From positions 1 through 38,143 of the forward strand of contig NZ_JACYUG010000026.1 in NCBI RefSeq assembly GCF_014841615.1: a stretch of DNA of 38,143 bases, in the 5' to 3' direction. The position numbers and the translations under genes were made by a program. The DNA is from Sphingomonas sp. CFBP 8760. GTDB taxonomy: Bacteria > Pseudomonadota > Alphaproteobacteria > Sphingomonadales > Sphingomonadaceae. Every line of letters starts with the position of its first letter. Positions within the stretch are counted from its first letter, which is position 1. Below are positions 7,016 through 16,241 of the stretch, piece by piece. The notes beneath the pieces were generated by a model. That model was not told the DNA's origin and did not search any database. It saw nothing but the letters and a program-made list of their open reading frames with translations.

Positions 7016-8919
7016 GCCTCCACCGCCGGACGATGGCGCGGGCGGAGGCGACCGATCAGCGACAGCGCGCCGCCCAGTGCCACCAGCACCCCACCCAGCC
7101 AGATCAACGTTACGAACGGCTTCCACCAAAGGCGCAACTGCCACCGCCCCTGCCCGTCCGCCGCCCCCAGCACCGTATAGAGTTGTCCGTCCATCAACGT
7201 CGCGATGGCCGATTCGCTGGTCGTCGTCGGCGGGTCGGTGAAGGTGCGCGATTGGGGGAACAGTTCGCGTTTCGTACCGTCGCGTTCCACCGTCAGCCGC
7301 GCCTGCACCGCCGACCAGTTGTCCGCGACCCGTGGTGACAGCCCATCCAGCGTCACGCGGAATGGCCCCACCCGCGTCGCCTCACCGGGGCGCAGCGCGA
7401 TCAGTCGCTCGGTCGTGAAGGCCGCATCGCATGCCATTCCCGCCATCGACACTGCGATGCCGAGATGCGCGACGACCATGCCCCAAGTAAACAGCGGCGT
7501 ACGGCGCAGGTTGCGCCCCCATAACGGAGCGACACTGGCGACCGCGAGACCCGCGGCGAGGCTAAGGCCCAGCAGCGGCAGCACCCCTATCGGCATGGCA
7601 AACACGATCAGTGCGGCAAAGGCGAAGGCGGCGGTGGCGATCGGCCAGGTCGCGCGGACGATCACGGCCTGCACATTGTCCCGCCGCCAGCGCAGCAGCG
7701 GCCCCGCCGCCATCACCACCACCAGCGCCAGCGCGACCGGGCCTGCCGCCTTGTTGAAGAAGGGCGGCCCGACCGAAAGCTGCACGCCGAACCCGGCCGC
7801 GACCAACGGATAGAGCGTGCCGATCAGCACGATACCGAGGATCACCGACAGCAGCAGATTGTTGGCGACCAGCCCGCCCTCGCGGCTGACGGGATCGAAC
7901 ATCGTACCCTGCCGCACCGTCCCCACCCGCGCCGCGAACAGCGTCAGCGCCCCGCCGATATAGAGCGCGAGCAGGACAAGGATGAAGGCGCCCCGGCGAG
8001 GATCGACGGCAAAGGCATGGACACTCGTCAGGATACCCGATCGCACGAGGAAGGTGCCGAGCATCGACATCGAGAAGGCGACGACCGCCAGCATCACCGT
8101 CCAGGCGCGCAGGCCATCGCGCGTCGCCAACACCGTCACCGAATGCAGCAGCGCGGTCGCCGCCAGCCACGGCATCAGCGAAGCATTCTCGACCGGGTCC
8201 CAGAACCACCAGCCGCCCCAGCCCAGCTCGTAATAAGCCCAGTAGCTGCCCGCGGTGATCCCCAGCGTCAGGAATATCCACGCCGCCAGCACCCAGGGAC
8301 GCATCGCCCGCGCGAAATCGCGCCCGACATCGCGGGTGACGAGCGCACCCACCGCGAACGAAAAGGCCACCGACAATCCGACATAGCCCGCATAGAGCGT
8401 TGGCGGATGAAAGGCCAAGCCGGGGTCCTGCAGCAGCGGGTTCAGGCCCGCCCCGTCCAGCGGCGCGGGATCGAGCCGGGCGAACGGGTTGGAAGCGAAC
8501 AGCAGGAAGGCATAGAAACCCAGCGCGATCAGCGCCTGTGCGCCCAGGGTCGCGACCAGCGTCGGTTCCGCCAGCCGTCGTTCGAACAGTGCGACGGCAC
8601 CGCCCGCCATTCCCAGGATCGTTACCCAGAGCAGCATCGACCCCTCGTGGTTGCCCCACGCACCTGCGACCTTGTACAACCAGGGCTTGGCGGAATGGCT
8701 GTTCGCGGCGACCAGCGCGACGCTCATATCCGATCGCCAGAAAACCGCGATCAGCATGGCCATCGCGGCGATCGCCAGCGCGCCCTGCACGATCGCGACC
8801 GGGCGTACCGCCACCAGCGCATCGTCGCCGCCACGCAGCGCCACGGCCGCCATCAGCAGCTGAAGCATGGCCAGCGCTGCGGCCAGCCATAGCGCGGCAA
8901 GACCCGCCTCAGCGAGCAA
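7006..8919 (-). CDS. ccmF: Cytochrome c haem lyase subunit CcmF
   Basis: A 637-residue multi-spanning inner-membrane protein of the CcmC/CcmF/NrfE family, the core of the haem-apocytochrome c ligase. The WGGWWFWDPVEN haem-handling motif is at about 234-245, with conserved histidines near 91 (WGNHEGS) and 171 (AFHPPTLYAGY). At least a dozen hydrophobic segments are visible. The chosen start is TTG at 8919, which yields the family N-terminus (LAEAGLAALWLA) and an 11-base overlap with ccmE. The alternative start at 8976 adds a basic, unrelated extension. No strong ribosome-binding site is visible, consistent with translational coupling. Confidence 0.93.
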   Translation of the reverse strand: MLAEAGLAALWLAAALAMLQLLMAAVALRGGDDALVAVRPVAIVQGALAIAAMAMLIAVFWRSDMSVALVAANSHSAKPWLYKVAGAWGNHEGSMLLWVTILGMAGGAVALFERRLAEPTLVATLGAQALIALGFYAFLLFASNPFARLDPAPLDGAGLNPLLQDPGLAFHPPTLYAGYVGLSVAFSFAVGALVTRDVGRDFARAMRPWVLAAWIFLTLGITAGSYWAYYELGWGGWWFWDPVENASLMPWLAATALLHSVTVLATRDGLRAWTVMLAVVAFSMSMLGTFLVRSGILTSVHAFAVDPRRGAFILVLLALYIGGALTLFAARVGTVRQGTMFDPVSREGGLVANNLLLSVILGIVLIGTLYPLVAAGFGVQLSVGPPFFNKAAGPVALALVVVMAAGPLLRWRRDNVQAVIVRATWPIATAAFAFAALIVFAMPIGVLPLLGLSLAAGLAVASVAPLWGRNLRRTPLFTWGMVVAHLGIAVSMAGMACDAAFTTERLIALRPGEATRVGPFRVTLDGLSPRVADNWSAVQARLTVERDGTKRELFPQSRTFTDPPTTTSESAIATLMDGQLYTVLGAADGQGRWQLRLWWKPFVTLIWLGGVLVALGGALSLIGRLRPRHRPAVEAWT

Positions 8920-9343
8920 GCGTCTTCGTTTCGTGCATCTTGCCCGCCAGTTCGGGGGGCATGTATTTCTCGTCATGCTTGGCGAGCAGGTTGGACGCGA
9001 CGAAACTGCCGTCGCGTCGAAACTCTCCTTCCGCCACTACGCCCGATCGCTCGCGGAACAGGTCGGGGACGATTCCAGCGAAGGTGACGGGCGTCGTCGC
9101 ACGGCCATCGGTGACGATGAAGCGGACGGTCACCCCATCCACGGCGCGCCGCACCGATCCGGCTTCGACCATGCCCCCCAGCCGTACCGCGCGGCCGAGC
9201 GGCAGACCCTGTGTCGCCACGTCGGACGGCGCATAGAAGAATGCCGCCTGATCCCGCAACGCGGACAGCGCCAACAGCGCCGCCACGCCCACCGCCCCCA
9301 GGGCGAGCAGCACCAATACCAGCCGCTGGCGCTTCGCCGTCAT
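8909..9343 (-). CDS. ccmE: Cytochrome c maturation haem chaperone CcmE
   Basis: A 144-residue periplasmic haem chaperone with an N-terminal membrane anchor (about residues 8-28) and an OB-fold beta barrel. The covalent haem-binding histidine is H123 in LAKHDEKYMP, with Y127 completing the HxxxY motif. It accepts haem from CcmC and delivers it to CcmF. The ATG at 9343 overlaps the ccmD stop (ATGA). Confidence 0.95.
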   Translation of the reverse strand: MTAKRQRLVLVLLALGAVGVAALLALSALRDQAAFFYAPSDVATQGLPLGRAVRLGGMVEAGSVRRAVDGVTVRFIVTDGRATTPVTFAGIVPDLFRERSGVVAEGEFRRDGSFVASNLLAKHDEKYMPPELAGKMHETKTLAR

Positions 9344-9444
9344 CGCTCTGCCCGCTTCATCGCGAGATAGCTGACGATCGCCAGCACGGCGGTACCGCCC
9401 AGCATCACCGCATAGGCGACGGCGACGAAAGGCCATGGATTCAT
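9340..9444 (-). CDS. ccmD: Haem exporter accessory protein CcmD
   Basis: A 34-residue protein with one membrane helix (about residues 6-28) and a short basic tail ending KRAER. CcmD helps release holo-CcmE from the CcmABC complex. ATG at 9444 overlaps the ccmC stop (ATGA), and the stop overlaps the ccmE start (ATGA). Identification rests on size, topology and position between ccmC and ccmE. Confidence 0.85.
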   Translation of the reverse strand: MNPWPFVAVAYAVMLGGTAVLAIVSYLAMKRAER

Positions 9445-10181
9445 ATCCGTGCCATCCGGCGCATCCGCGCCTCCGCCTTGGCCACCGCCAGCAGGCCGCG
9501 CATCCGCATCAGCACGATCGCGCCGAACAGGAAACTGAACCCCGCCACCATGATCGGTAGCGGCCAGAGGATCGCGCCGTCGATCGTCGATCTGGTCAGC
9601 CCGATGCTGGGTCCCTGATGCAGCGTATTCCACCAGATCACCGAATAACGGATGACCGGCAACAACACCGTGCCCGCCAGCCCGAACAGCGCCGGAATCC
9701 GCCCATCCCCGCCGCGATCCGCATCCGCACGGGCCAAGGCCATATAGGCGCAATAGACGAAGAACAGCAGCAGCATCGAGGTCAGCCGTCCGTCCCACTG
9801 CCACCACGTTCCCCAGGTCGGCCGCCCCCAGATCGATCCGGTGACGAGGCACAGCGCGGCGAACACCGCCCCGGGCAGCGCGATCGCGCGGGCCGCGACG
9901 GCCGCAAGCGGATGCCGCCAGACCAGCAACGCGATCGACGATAGCGCGATCCCGCTCCACCCGCCCATGCCCAGCCAGGCGGCGGGGACGTGGATATAGA
10001 GAATTCGCACCGTTTCGCCCTGCAGATAGTCGGGCGGCGTCTGCGTCAGGCCGGCCCAGCAGCCGATCGCAATCAGCAGCACGCCCGTCCAGAACAGCAC
10101 CGGCGTCAGCGGCCGGGCGATCTTCAGGAAGCGCGCAGGATTGGCAAGGGCGTGGAGGTTGGGCAACGAGACATTCAACAA
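9441..10181 (-). CDS. ccmC: Haem ABC transporter permease / haem-handling protein CcmC
   Basis: A six-helix inner-membrane protein (up to 246 residues) that presents haem to CcmE. The tryptophan-rich WGTWWQWDGRLT motif is at about 123-134, with the conserved H64 in YIHVPAAW. First gene of the ccmCDEFGHI run; ccmA and ccmB are not adjacent. The start is uncertain. TTG at 10181 or 10178 gives the longest form, and TTG at 10166 would give a protein starting near PNLHALANPARF, closer to relatives. No clear ribosome-binding site precedes any of them. Confidence 0.92.
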   Translation of the reverse strand: MLNVSLPNLHALANPARFLKIARPLTPVLFWTGVLLIAIGCWAGLTQTPPDYLQGETVRILYIHVPAAWLGMGGWSGIALSSIALLVWRHPLAAVAARAIALPGAVFAALCLVTGSIWGRPTWGTWWQWDGRLTSMLLLFFVYCAYMALARADADRGGDGRIPALFGLAGTVLLPVIRYSVIWWNTLHQGPSIGLTRSTIDGAILWPLPIMVAGFSFLFGAIVLMRMRGLLAVAKAEARMRRMARI

Positions 10182-10196
10182 AAGAGACGGCGTTTA

Positions 10197-10225
10197 CTAT
10201 TATGGTGAAACCATCGCCGGGTCAC
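10197..10225 (-). promoter_or_regulatory. Candidate promoter of the ccm operon
   Basis: On the minus strand GTGACC (10225-10220) lies 17 bases before TAATAG (10202-10197). Transcription would start roughly 10-15 bases before the first possible ccmC start codon. The gap between leucine dehydrogenase and ccmC is 72 bases and contains no obvious terminator. Confidence 0.45.
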
Positions 10226-10253
10226 GCCCCACTTTCGTCGAAAACCGGGAATG

Positions 10254-11303
10254 TCAGCGCCCGATCAGCCCCTTGGCGATCTGGTCGGCGACATCGGCAG
10301 CGGGCAGGCCGTTGCGGTCACTCTCGTCCCATACCTGATTCAGGCGGGCGGGGATCTTGGCGATCCGTGCCATCACCTCCGCCTCGTCGCCATGGCCGAG
10401 ATATTCCAGGCCGACGTTGATGATACCACCGGCGTTGATGACGTAATCGGGCGCATAGAGGATACCGCGCTCATGCACGCGCAGCCCATCGGCGCGGGTA
10501 GCCAACTGGTTGTTGGCCCCGCCCGCGATGACCTTCGCGCGCAGTTCGGCGATCGACTGCTCGGTCAGGATCGCCCCCAGCGCGTTGGGGCTGAACAGAT
10601 CGACGTCCTGGATCAGGATCGCCTCGGCCGGAACGGCAGTCGCACCCAGTTCGGCGGCGAGCGATTCGGCCCGCATCTCGTTGACATCGGCCAGCGTCAG
10701 CACTGCGCCGTCCTTCGCCAGCAGCCGAGCCAGACCGCCGCCAACGGAACCGAGACCCTGCACGGCGACGCGCACGCCCTTCATATCGGTGGCACCCAGT
10801 CCGCGCGCGGCGGCGGCCTTCACCCCCAGATAGACACCGTGGGCGGTATAGGGGCCGGGATCACCCCCCGCCGCGCCGCTGGCGACAGGCAGGCCGGAGA
10901 CGTAGCGGGTCTGGCCCGCGATCACCTTCATCCGGTCTTCGGACATGCCGACATCCTCGGCCGTGACGTACCGGCCACCGAGCGATTCGACGACGCGACC
11001 GAATGCCTCGAGCTGTTCGGTGGTGATGGTATCGCCGGGGTTGGCCGCCAGCACGACGCCCTTGCCGCCACCCAGGTCGAGCCCGGCCATCGCGTTCTTG
11101 AAGCTCATGCCGCGCGACAGGCGGAGCGCATCGGTGATGGCGCGGTCGCTGTCGGCATAGTGCCAGAAGCGGACACCGCCAGCGGCAGGCCCCAGCTTCG
11201 TGGAGTGGATCGCAATGACCGCCCTCAGCCCCGACACCGGATCGGTGAACAGGTGGACGCCCTCATGGTCGTCGAAATCGGGAAAGCCCCAATCGGTGGT
11301 CAT
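10254..11303 (-). CDS. Leucine dehydrogenase-type Glu/Leu/Phe/Val dehydrogenase
   Basis: A 349-residue cytoplasmic NAD-dependent amino-acid dehydrogenase, probably deaminating branched-chain amino acids. The N-terminal catalytic domain has the lysines K69 (SFKNAMAGL) and K81 (GGGKGV) and the aspartate D116 (AEDVGM). The Rossmann loop GLGSVGG is at 182-188, with D208-type acidic residue in LTLADVN. Length fits leucine rather than glutamate dehydrogenase, but substrate cannot be fixed by eye. The ATG at 11303 begins the homologous region; the frame to 11354 runs into the tRNA and is rejected. It starts 21 bases after the tRNA-His 3' end, so both may share a transcript. Confidence 0.9.
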   Translation of the reverse strand: MTTDWGFPDFDDHEGVHLFTDPVSGLRAVIAIHSTKLGPAAGGVRFWHYADSDRAITDALRLSRGMSFKNAMAGLDLGGGKGVVLAANPGDTITTEQLEAFGRVVESLGGRYVTAEDVGMSEDRMKVIAGQTRYVSGLPVASGAAGGDPGPYTAHGVYLGVKAAAARGLGATDMKGVRVAVQGLGSVGGGLARLLAKDGAVLTLADVNEMRAESLAAELGATAVPAEAILIQDVDLFSPNALGAILTEQSIAELRAKVIAGGANNQLATRADGLRVHERGILYAPDYVINAGGIINVGLEYLGHGDEAEVMARIAKIPARLNQVWDESDRNGLPAADVADQIAKGLIGR

Positions 11304-11324
11304 CGCGCATGTCCGGGAAGAAGG

Positions 11325-11402
11325 TGGGGCGACCGACGGGACTTGAACCCGCAACTTCCGGCATCACAAGCCGACGCTCTAACCAATTGAACTACGGTCG
11401 CC
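11325..11402 (-). tRNA. tRNA-His (anticodon GTG)
   Basis: Cloverleaf with encoded CCA. The anticodon stem TCGGC/GCCGG encloses loop TTGTGAT, giving anticodon GTG. The acceptor stem is GCGACCG/CGGTCGC with an extra G at -1 facing C73, the hallmark of tRNA-His. It lies between gspN and the leucine dehydrogenase gene, on their strand. Confidence 0.95.
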
Positions 11403-11416
11403 ACGAAGAAACGCGC

Positions 11417-11445
11417 CCCTAGCGGTAGCGACCCATCGACGTCAA
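11417..11445 (-). promoter_or_regulatory. Promoter of tRNA-His
   Basis: TTGACG (11445-11440) and CTAGGG (11422-11417) are separated by 17 bases on the minus strand, the same layout as the tRNA-Met promoter. It lies between the gspN stop codon (ending at 11450) and the tRNA. Confidence 0.6.
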
Positions 11446-11449
11446 GCGG

Positions 11450-12175
11450 TCAGAAGCGTCCATCGACCGAAAGAACATATCCGTCACCACCGCGAACGAA
11501 GCCCGACGCTTCCAGTCGGGTCGCGACGGCAGGGTCCGTCGGACGGATGGACAGGTCGGCACGGTAACGGCCGTCCCCTCCGATCCGCAACGCGATCGCT
11601 TCGGTTCCTGCCGCGCTTGCCAGCGGCACCACCAGCGCACCCGCATCGCAGCGTGCTTCGCCGGATACAGATGCGGGCACGCCGATCCCCGCGACTTCGC
11701 CGGCCAGCGCGGCCCGCACGCGCCCCTCCGCCGCTACACAGCGGTCATCCTCGAATCGCACCGTCACCCCGTCGAGATCGAGCGCGGTGACCGGCAATGG
11801 CTGAAATGCGCGACCGGTGGCGATCCGGGCGGTCATTCCATCGACGCCGTAACCATGGCGGCTGACGAACGCGGTGCCCGTCATCGGCGGCGCGCCGGCG
11901 CCACCGGGACCCGCCATCGCCACCGCCGCGCGCCCCGCCAGAAGCGGCAACGGCGACAAACGCGCCGACACGTCGCCAAGCGCGAGATCGCCGAATCGCG
12001 CCTCGCGCAGGGTGGAACCCCAGATCGTACCGGTGACGGAGCGGGCCAACAGCCCCGCTTCCCCCGCGCCCGCCCAGCCGAATACCAGCCGCATCGGCAG
12101 GAATACCACGAGGGCGATCAGCAGCATCGCACCGAACAACGCCGCCGGACCGGTGGCGAGCCGCACCCGCCTCAT
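11450..12175 (-). CDS. gspN: Type II secretion system protein N
   Basis: A 241-residue inner-membrane protein with one N-terminal helix (about residues 8-28) and a periplasmic beta-rich domain. GspN is a non-universal T2SS component found in some proteobacteria; its exact role is unsettled. The call rests mainly on its place at the end of a complete gspC-M run and on topology. ATG at 12175 overlaps the gspM stop (ATGA). The extension to 12283 lies inside gspM. Confidence 0.82.
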   Translation of the reverse strand: MRRVRLATGPAALFGAMLLIALVVFLPMRLVFGWAGAGEAGLLARSVTGTIWGSTLREARFGDLALGDVSARLSPLPLLAGRAAVAMAGPGGAGAPPMTGTAFVSRHGYGVDGMTARIATGRAFQPLPVTALDLDGVTVRFEDDRCVAAEGRVRAALAGEVAGIGVPASVSGEARCDAGALVVPLASAAGTEAIALRIGGDGRYRADLSIRPTDPAVATRLEASGFVRGGDGYVLSVDGRF

Positions 12176-12648
12176 GCTGCGCGCCGCCGCAGCATGATCC
12201 GGCCCGCGACGGTCCGGTCGCCATTGTCGGTCAGTGTCGCACCCTCGACGACGATCCCGGCCCGCTCCAGCCGGGCCAGCCACGCCGTCAGCGCCGCCCC
12301 GCGGGCGGACTGGATCGATACGCTGACGCCGTCATTGCCGGCGGGATCAAGGCTGGCGAGCGGGAAACCCGCCTGCTCCGCCCGCGCCCGCACGGCATCC
12401 GCCAGCGATCCGGTCAGCAACGGCACGCGTGCCGCCCGTGCGTCGCGCAATGCCTCCACCCGCGCCGCCGTCTCGCCGTACCGCACGACCGCCGCGGCGT
12501 GGCGTTGGCGCGCACCGGCCATGGCATCGCCCAACGGTCGCAGGATAAGGCCCCAGACGATCGTGACGATCGCCAGTCCCGCCATCACCAGCAGTAACCG
12601 CTTCTCACGCGGGGATCGTCCCCCGAACCAGTTTCGCAGGGCCATCAT
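12172..12648 (-). CDS. gspM: Type II secretion system protein M
   Basis: A 158-residue bitopic inner-membrane protein: basic N-terminus (RSPREKRLLLVMAG), one helix at about residues 17-36, then a periplasmic ferredoxin-like domain. GspM partners GspL and links the inner-membrane platform to the ATPase. Start and stop overlap gspL and gspN by ATGA-type junctions. Confidence 0.88.
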   Translation of the reverse strand: MMALRNWFGGRSPREKRLLLVMAGLAIVTIVWGLILRPLGDAMAGARQRHAAAVVRYGETAARVEALRDARAARVPLLTGSLADAVRARAEQAGFPLASLDPAGNDGVSVSIQSARGAALTAWLARLERAGIVVEGATLTDNGDRTVAGRIMLRRRAA

Positions 12649-13730
12649 CGCACGCTCACCGTCAATTCGCCGCTGACACGCCCGCCAGCGGACTGGAACA
12701 CGCTGGCACGAACGGTAAAGCCTGCCGCTTCCAGCGCGCGCTTCAGGTCGGTCGCCAGCGCCTCTCGCTCGGTCGAAACGGTCAGCCGCAGGTCACCATT
12801 GGCGGCGAAGTCGATCGCGGTCACCTCGGTCCCCGGCACGCTGCGCACGGCAGCGAAGGCAGCGGCGACCGTGGTCGAGAAGCCCAGTCCCGGTCCGATC
12901 ACCCGGCCGCTGCGTTCACCCAGCTGACGATCGGCGTCGGTCACCGTTTCACCACGAGGCAGGCCGGTGGCGGCGAGGGCATCGGCGCGTGCTTCGAGCG
13001 CGTCCGCCGCAAAACTGTATTTCGCCACCCGCACCAGCGAGATCGCGAACGTCACGCCCAGAATGGCGGCACCCAGCACCGCGAGCCGCCGGATCAACCG
13101 CCAGTCGATCGCGAAGCGCCGGCGCCGGGCGAATGGCCCCTGTCGCAGATCGAGAGCCGGTGACGCCGCCGCCGCCGCCAGTGCCGCATCCAGCGGTTCA
13201 CGCTCGATCGGGGTCAGCGGTTCACCCCGCGTGACCAGCTCGGTCAACGGCGCCTCGTCGGCGAACCCGCTGGTCCGTCCCCGCACCAGCGCCTGTCCCG
13301 CGACGGTGGCCTGGACGAACCCCTCTTCGGGTCGGGGCAGCAACAGCGGCGCGGGTAGCAGCGCGACGGGATCGACCCCCGCCCGCGCCAACATGTCCAT
13401 CCAGTCGCGCATCGCCGCCGCGCCGACCACCGCGATCGCCCGGTCGGTGCCGTCGCCACGCCCTTCCGCCTCACCGACCGCGACGTGAAGTTCGCCCGGC
13501 GGGGCTGCGCTGGCCTCCGCCGCCAGGATACGCGCGGCGGCGGCAGCCTGGGCGGTGGAGCGGGCGGGCAGATCGGCCCAGTGCAGCGTCACGGCATCGC
13601 CGGGTACGACCGCAACCACCGGCTCGTCACCGGCGGGAATCCCCTCACCACGCGCCAGCAATCCTGCGTCACCGAAGCGCATCCAGCGAAAACCGGCATC
13701 ACCGGCGGGAAGGAACAACAAGGTGGTCAC
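12645..13730 (-). CDS. gspL: Type II secretion system protein L
   Basis: A 361-residue bitopic protein. The cytoplasmic N-terminal part (about 1-225) has the actin-like fold that recruits GspE, a transmembrane helix lies near 245-265, and a periplasmic domain follows. The start is a GTG at 13730 whose GTGA overlaps the gspK stop. The frame continues to 13925 without support. Confidence 0.88.
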   Translation of the reverse strand: MTTLLFLPAGDAGFRWMRFGDAGLLARGEGIPAGDEPVVAVVPGDAVTLHWADLPARSTAQAAAAARILAAEASAAPPGELHVAVGEAEGRGDGTDRAIAVVGAAAMRDWMDMLARAGVDPVALLPAPLLLPRPEEGFVQATVAGQALVRGRTSGFADEAPLTELVTRGEPLTPIEREPLDAALAAAAASPALDLRQGPFARRRRFAIDWRLIRRLAVLGAAILGVTFAISLVRVAKYSFAADALEARADALAATGLPRGETVTDADRQLGERSGRVIGPGLGFSTTVAAAFAAVRSVPGTEVTAIDFAANGDLRLTVSTEREALATDLKRALEAAGFTVRASVFQSAGGRVSGELTVSVR

Positions 13731-14695
13731 GTGTCCTCCCCCCATTGCCGTGCCACGAGCCGTACGGGAAGAGTGGTTGCGTCGATCAATGCACGTTCTT
13801 CCAGTTGAGCGCCGGGAATATCCACGTCGATCGCCAGGGCAAACCAGCTGGTGCTGCTGCTCGTCTGGCTGATGGCATCGGCCGGTTGCGCCACGCCCTG
13901 CCACAATTGGGCAGGATTGCCCCATCCCTGAGGCGGCCGGCGCAGCAGCAGTTGCCGGGCGCCATCGACCGACAGGGTGTCGGGGGCCATCATCGCCAGC
14001 AGCGGCGCCTGTTCGGGCAGCAGCGTATTGACGTTGATCGTCGAGGGTCGGGGGATCGGCAATGTGCAGACCCAGGGCCGGATCTGCGCATAGATATCGG
14101 GTGTCATCCCCGCGATGGCGCGCAGTTCGCTGGGATCGGCCATCAGCGTGCCGGAGGTACGGTACCCGACCTGCTGCCCGGTATAGGCACCGTCCTCCGC
14201 CCCGTTGCCCTGCTGGTCGCTATCGCTGTCGATCCAGTCGGACGCGCCGGCGGCGACCTGTTCGGCCACCTGCGGCGGGATACCGGTCAGTTGCATCAGC
14301 CGGACGAATTGGACGCGCTGCGTCGGGTAGCTGGCATAGACACCGGGCGCTACCTGCGTGACCAGCCCGTTGAGGTTGAAGCAGTTGCCGCCATCGCTGA
14401 CGCGCGCGGTGGCGATCCCGCCGCCAGGCAGGGGCAGGCCGAACGGCCGCCCGCTCCACCCGCCGGCCAGCGTCACGCGCTGGCGGCTGGCCGACAGCAG
14501 TCCGCCGATCTTTACCGCCGCCATCGCCTCCGCCGCCACCGCATAGGCACGCGCCTGCTCGGTGGCGGCGGCGTTACCGGCCAGGCGCGTCGACAGGCGC
14601 AGCTTCTCCAGCCCCGTCCCCGCCATCACCGCGATCACCGCGACCAGCATCAGGACGGTGAGCAACGCCGCGCCGCGTTCGCGATCAGCGTGCAT
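13727..14695 (-). CDS. gspK: Type II secretion system minor pseudopilin GspK
   Basis: A 322-residue minor pseudopilin, much larger than the others, as usual for GspK. The prepilin cleavage site is ERG|AALLTVLMLVA near residue 8. Position +5 is not glutamate, the known exception for this tip subunit. Conserved features include a metal-binding-like loop DWIDSDSDQQGNGAE. Start ATG at 14695 overlaps the end of gspJ by 11 bases. Confidence 0.92.
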   Translation of the reverse strand: MHADRERGAALLTVLMLVAVIAVMAGTGLEKLRLSTRLAGNAAATEQARAYAVAAEAMAAVKIGGLLSASRQRVTLAGGWSGRPFGLPLPGGGIATARVSDGGNCFNLNGLVTQVAPGVYASYPTQRVQFVRLMQLTGIPPQVAEQVAAGASDWIDSDSDQQGNGAEDGAYTGQQVGYRTSGTLMADPSELRAIAGMTPDIYAQIRPWVCTLPIPRPSTINVNTLLPEQAPLLAMMAPDTLSVDGARQLLLRRPPQGWGNPAQLWQGVAQPADAISQTSSSTSWFALAIDVDIPGAQLEERALIDATTLPVRLVARQWGEDT

Positions 14696-15380
14696 TGGCG
14701 GTCGGCGTCGGACTGGGGGTGGCGGTACCGCTCGGCGATGGATCGGGCAGCCGGGTGGCGCCATAGCCTGTTCCAACCAAAAACATCGTGCGCCAGCTGA
14801 CACCGTTCGCGCGGTCGATCGTCATCTCCACCGCCTGTGGCAACGGCACGCCCCCCGCCCCGTCCCACCGGTCGCTCCATGCGCCGGCATAACGATAACG
14901 CAGGCGAAGCGCCTGCACGCCGCCCAGCATCGGCACCGGTGGCAGCGGCGCGGCCCCGTCGATCTGGGGATAGCCGCTGCGGACCAATGCGTTGTCGACG
15001 ATCTGCCAGCCGACCTTCTGCTCGGTCGCGCGCGGGGCGGCATCGATATTGGTCCAGCCGCCACGCACCAGCATCAGCGTGCCTGCCTCACCGATAAACG
15101 CGGGGCGCAGCGTACCGCCCTCGTCACGGGCGGCGCGCGGCATCGCCTGGGCAAGATCGGCCGACAGTGCCGATATCGTCCGGGCCAGCGCCGATCCGTC
15201 GTCGAGCCGCGCCGCGGTGGCAGCCTGCGCCCGGATGCTGAACGACAGGATCGCGACGCCCGCCGCGGCGATCATGCCGAAGATCATCAGCGCGACCATC
15301 ACCTCCACCAGCGTGAAGCCATGTTCGCCGGGACGCCCTGAGGGTATCACGTCGTGCCCGACCGAACGTCGCCGGGTCAC
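14685..15380 (-). CDS. gspJ: Type II secretion system minor pseudopilin GspJ
   Basis: A 231-residue minor pseudopilin with the cleavage and assembly motif GEHG|FTLVEVMVA around residue 21 (glutamate at +5). GspJ joins GspI and GspK in the tip complex. Start is a GTG at 15380 overlapping the gspI stop (GTGA). The C-terminus is rich in Pro, Thr and Ser. Confidence 0.9.
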   Translation of the reverse strand: MTRRRSVGHDVIPSGRPGEHGFTLVEVMVALMIFGMIAAAGVAILSFSIRAQAATAARLDDGSALARTISALSADLAQAMPRAARDEGGTLRPAFIGEAGTLMLVRGGWTNIDAAPRATEQKVGWQIVDNALVRSGYPQIDGAAPLPPVPMLGGVQALRLRYRYAGAWSDRWDGAGGVPLPQAVEMTIDRANGVSWRTMFLVGTGYGATRLPDPSPSGTATPSPTPTANAR

Positions 15381-15769
15381 GAGGCCACCCCGACGATCGT
15401 GGCGGCACTGGGCGGCCGAACCATCATCACCCGACCGACGATCTGACCACGGCGGTTGGCGACCGCCACATCGATCCGCACCACCGTCGCCTCGCCGGTG
15501 GAGGATATCTGCCGGGTCCATTGCCAGGTGCGGCCACCGTTCACCTCGCTGCCGTTACTGCGGCCGGGCGCCGGCGGCTGGGCCTCGGTCAGGGCATCGA
15601 GCGCCACGTTGCGGGCGACCATCTGGGCGGCGGTCGTCTCGTCGATCAGGCCGGCTCCACGCACCGTCGCACTTTCCAGCCGGACGAGCGCCAGCACCGC
15701 GAGACTGAATACCGCCAGCGCGACCATGATCTCGATTAGGGTGAAGCCCCTCTCCGCGCTATTGCGCAT
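15377..15769 (-). CDS. gspI: Type II secretion system minor pseudopilin GspI
   Basis: A 130-residue minor pseudopilin with motif ERG|FTLIEIMVALAVFSLA near residue 8, followed by the hydrophobic assembly helix. GspI nucleates the tip complex. ATG at 15769 overlaps gspH by 11 bases. Confidence 0.9.
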   Translation of the reverse strand: MRNSAERGFTLIEIMVALAVFSLAVLALVRLESATVRGAGLIDETTAAQMVARNVALDALTEAQPPAPGRSNGSEVNGGRTWQWTRQISSTGEATVVRIDVAVANRRGQIVGRVMMVRPPSAATIVGVAS

Positions 15770-16241
15770 CGGCACGCACCTCGCCGTCGGCGCCGATCCG
15801 GACCAGCGCGTCCGCGCCGCGCCGCGACAGACGGATATCGACATTGCGATCGGCCACGCCGGTCGGGTCGAACGTCACCCGTGTCCGCCCGCCGGCATCG
15901 GGCAGGGCCGCACGTGTCTGGTCCGACCAGCGCTCCACGCGCAGAGGCTTGTCCGCGACCGGCGTCCATGCCCCGCCGATCCGCCGATCGAACCCATAGC
16001 CGCCACCCGTCACCCACAGGCTGACCGGCCGCGCCTCGACGATCGCGATGTCGCGCGCGGCACGGACGCGAGCGGCGAAGCGCAGCCCCTCGTCCAGCAC
16101 CCGCCCACGCGGATCGGGCATCGCAAAGGCCACCACAGCGGAAGCCAGCCCGATGATCGTGATGACGACCATCAGCTCGACCAGCGTGAAGCCAGCCGTC
16201 GCTAAGGGATGCCGGCTATTGCCAGCTGCCGATATCGGCAT
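15759..16241 (-). CDS. gspH: Type II secretion system pseudopilin GspH
   Basis: A 160-residue minor pseudopilin with motif ATAG|FTLVELMVVITIIGLA near residue 18. It links the tip complex to the GspG rod. The ATG at 16241 overlaps the end of gspG by 26 bases; no later start exists before the motif. The extension to 16319 lies in gspG. Confidence 0.88.
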   Translation of the reverse strand: MPISAAGNSRHPLATAGFTLVELMVVITIIGLASAVVAFAMPDPRGRVLDEGLRFAARVRAARDIAIVEARPVSLWVTGGGYGFDRRIGGAWTPVADKPLRVERWSDQTRAALPDAGGRTRVTFDPTGVADRNVDIRLSRRGADALVRIGADGEVRADAQ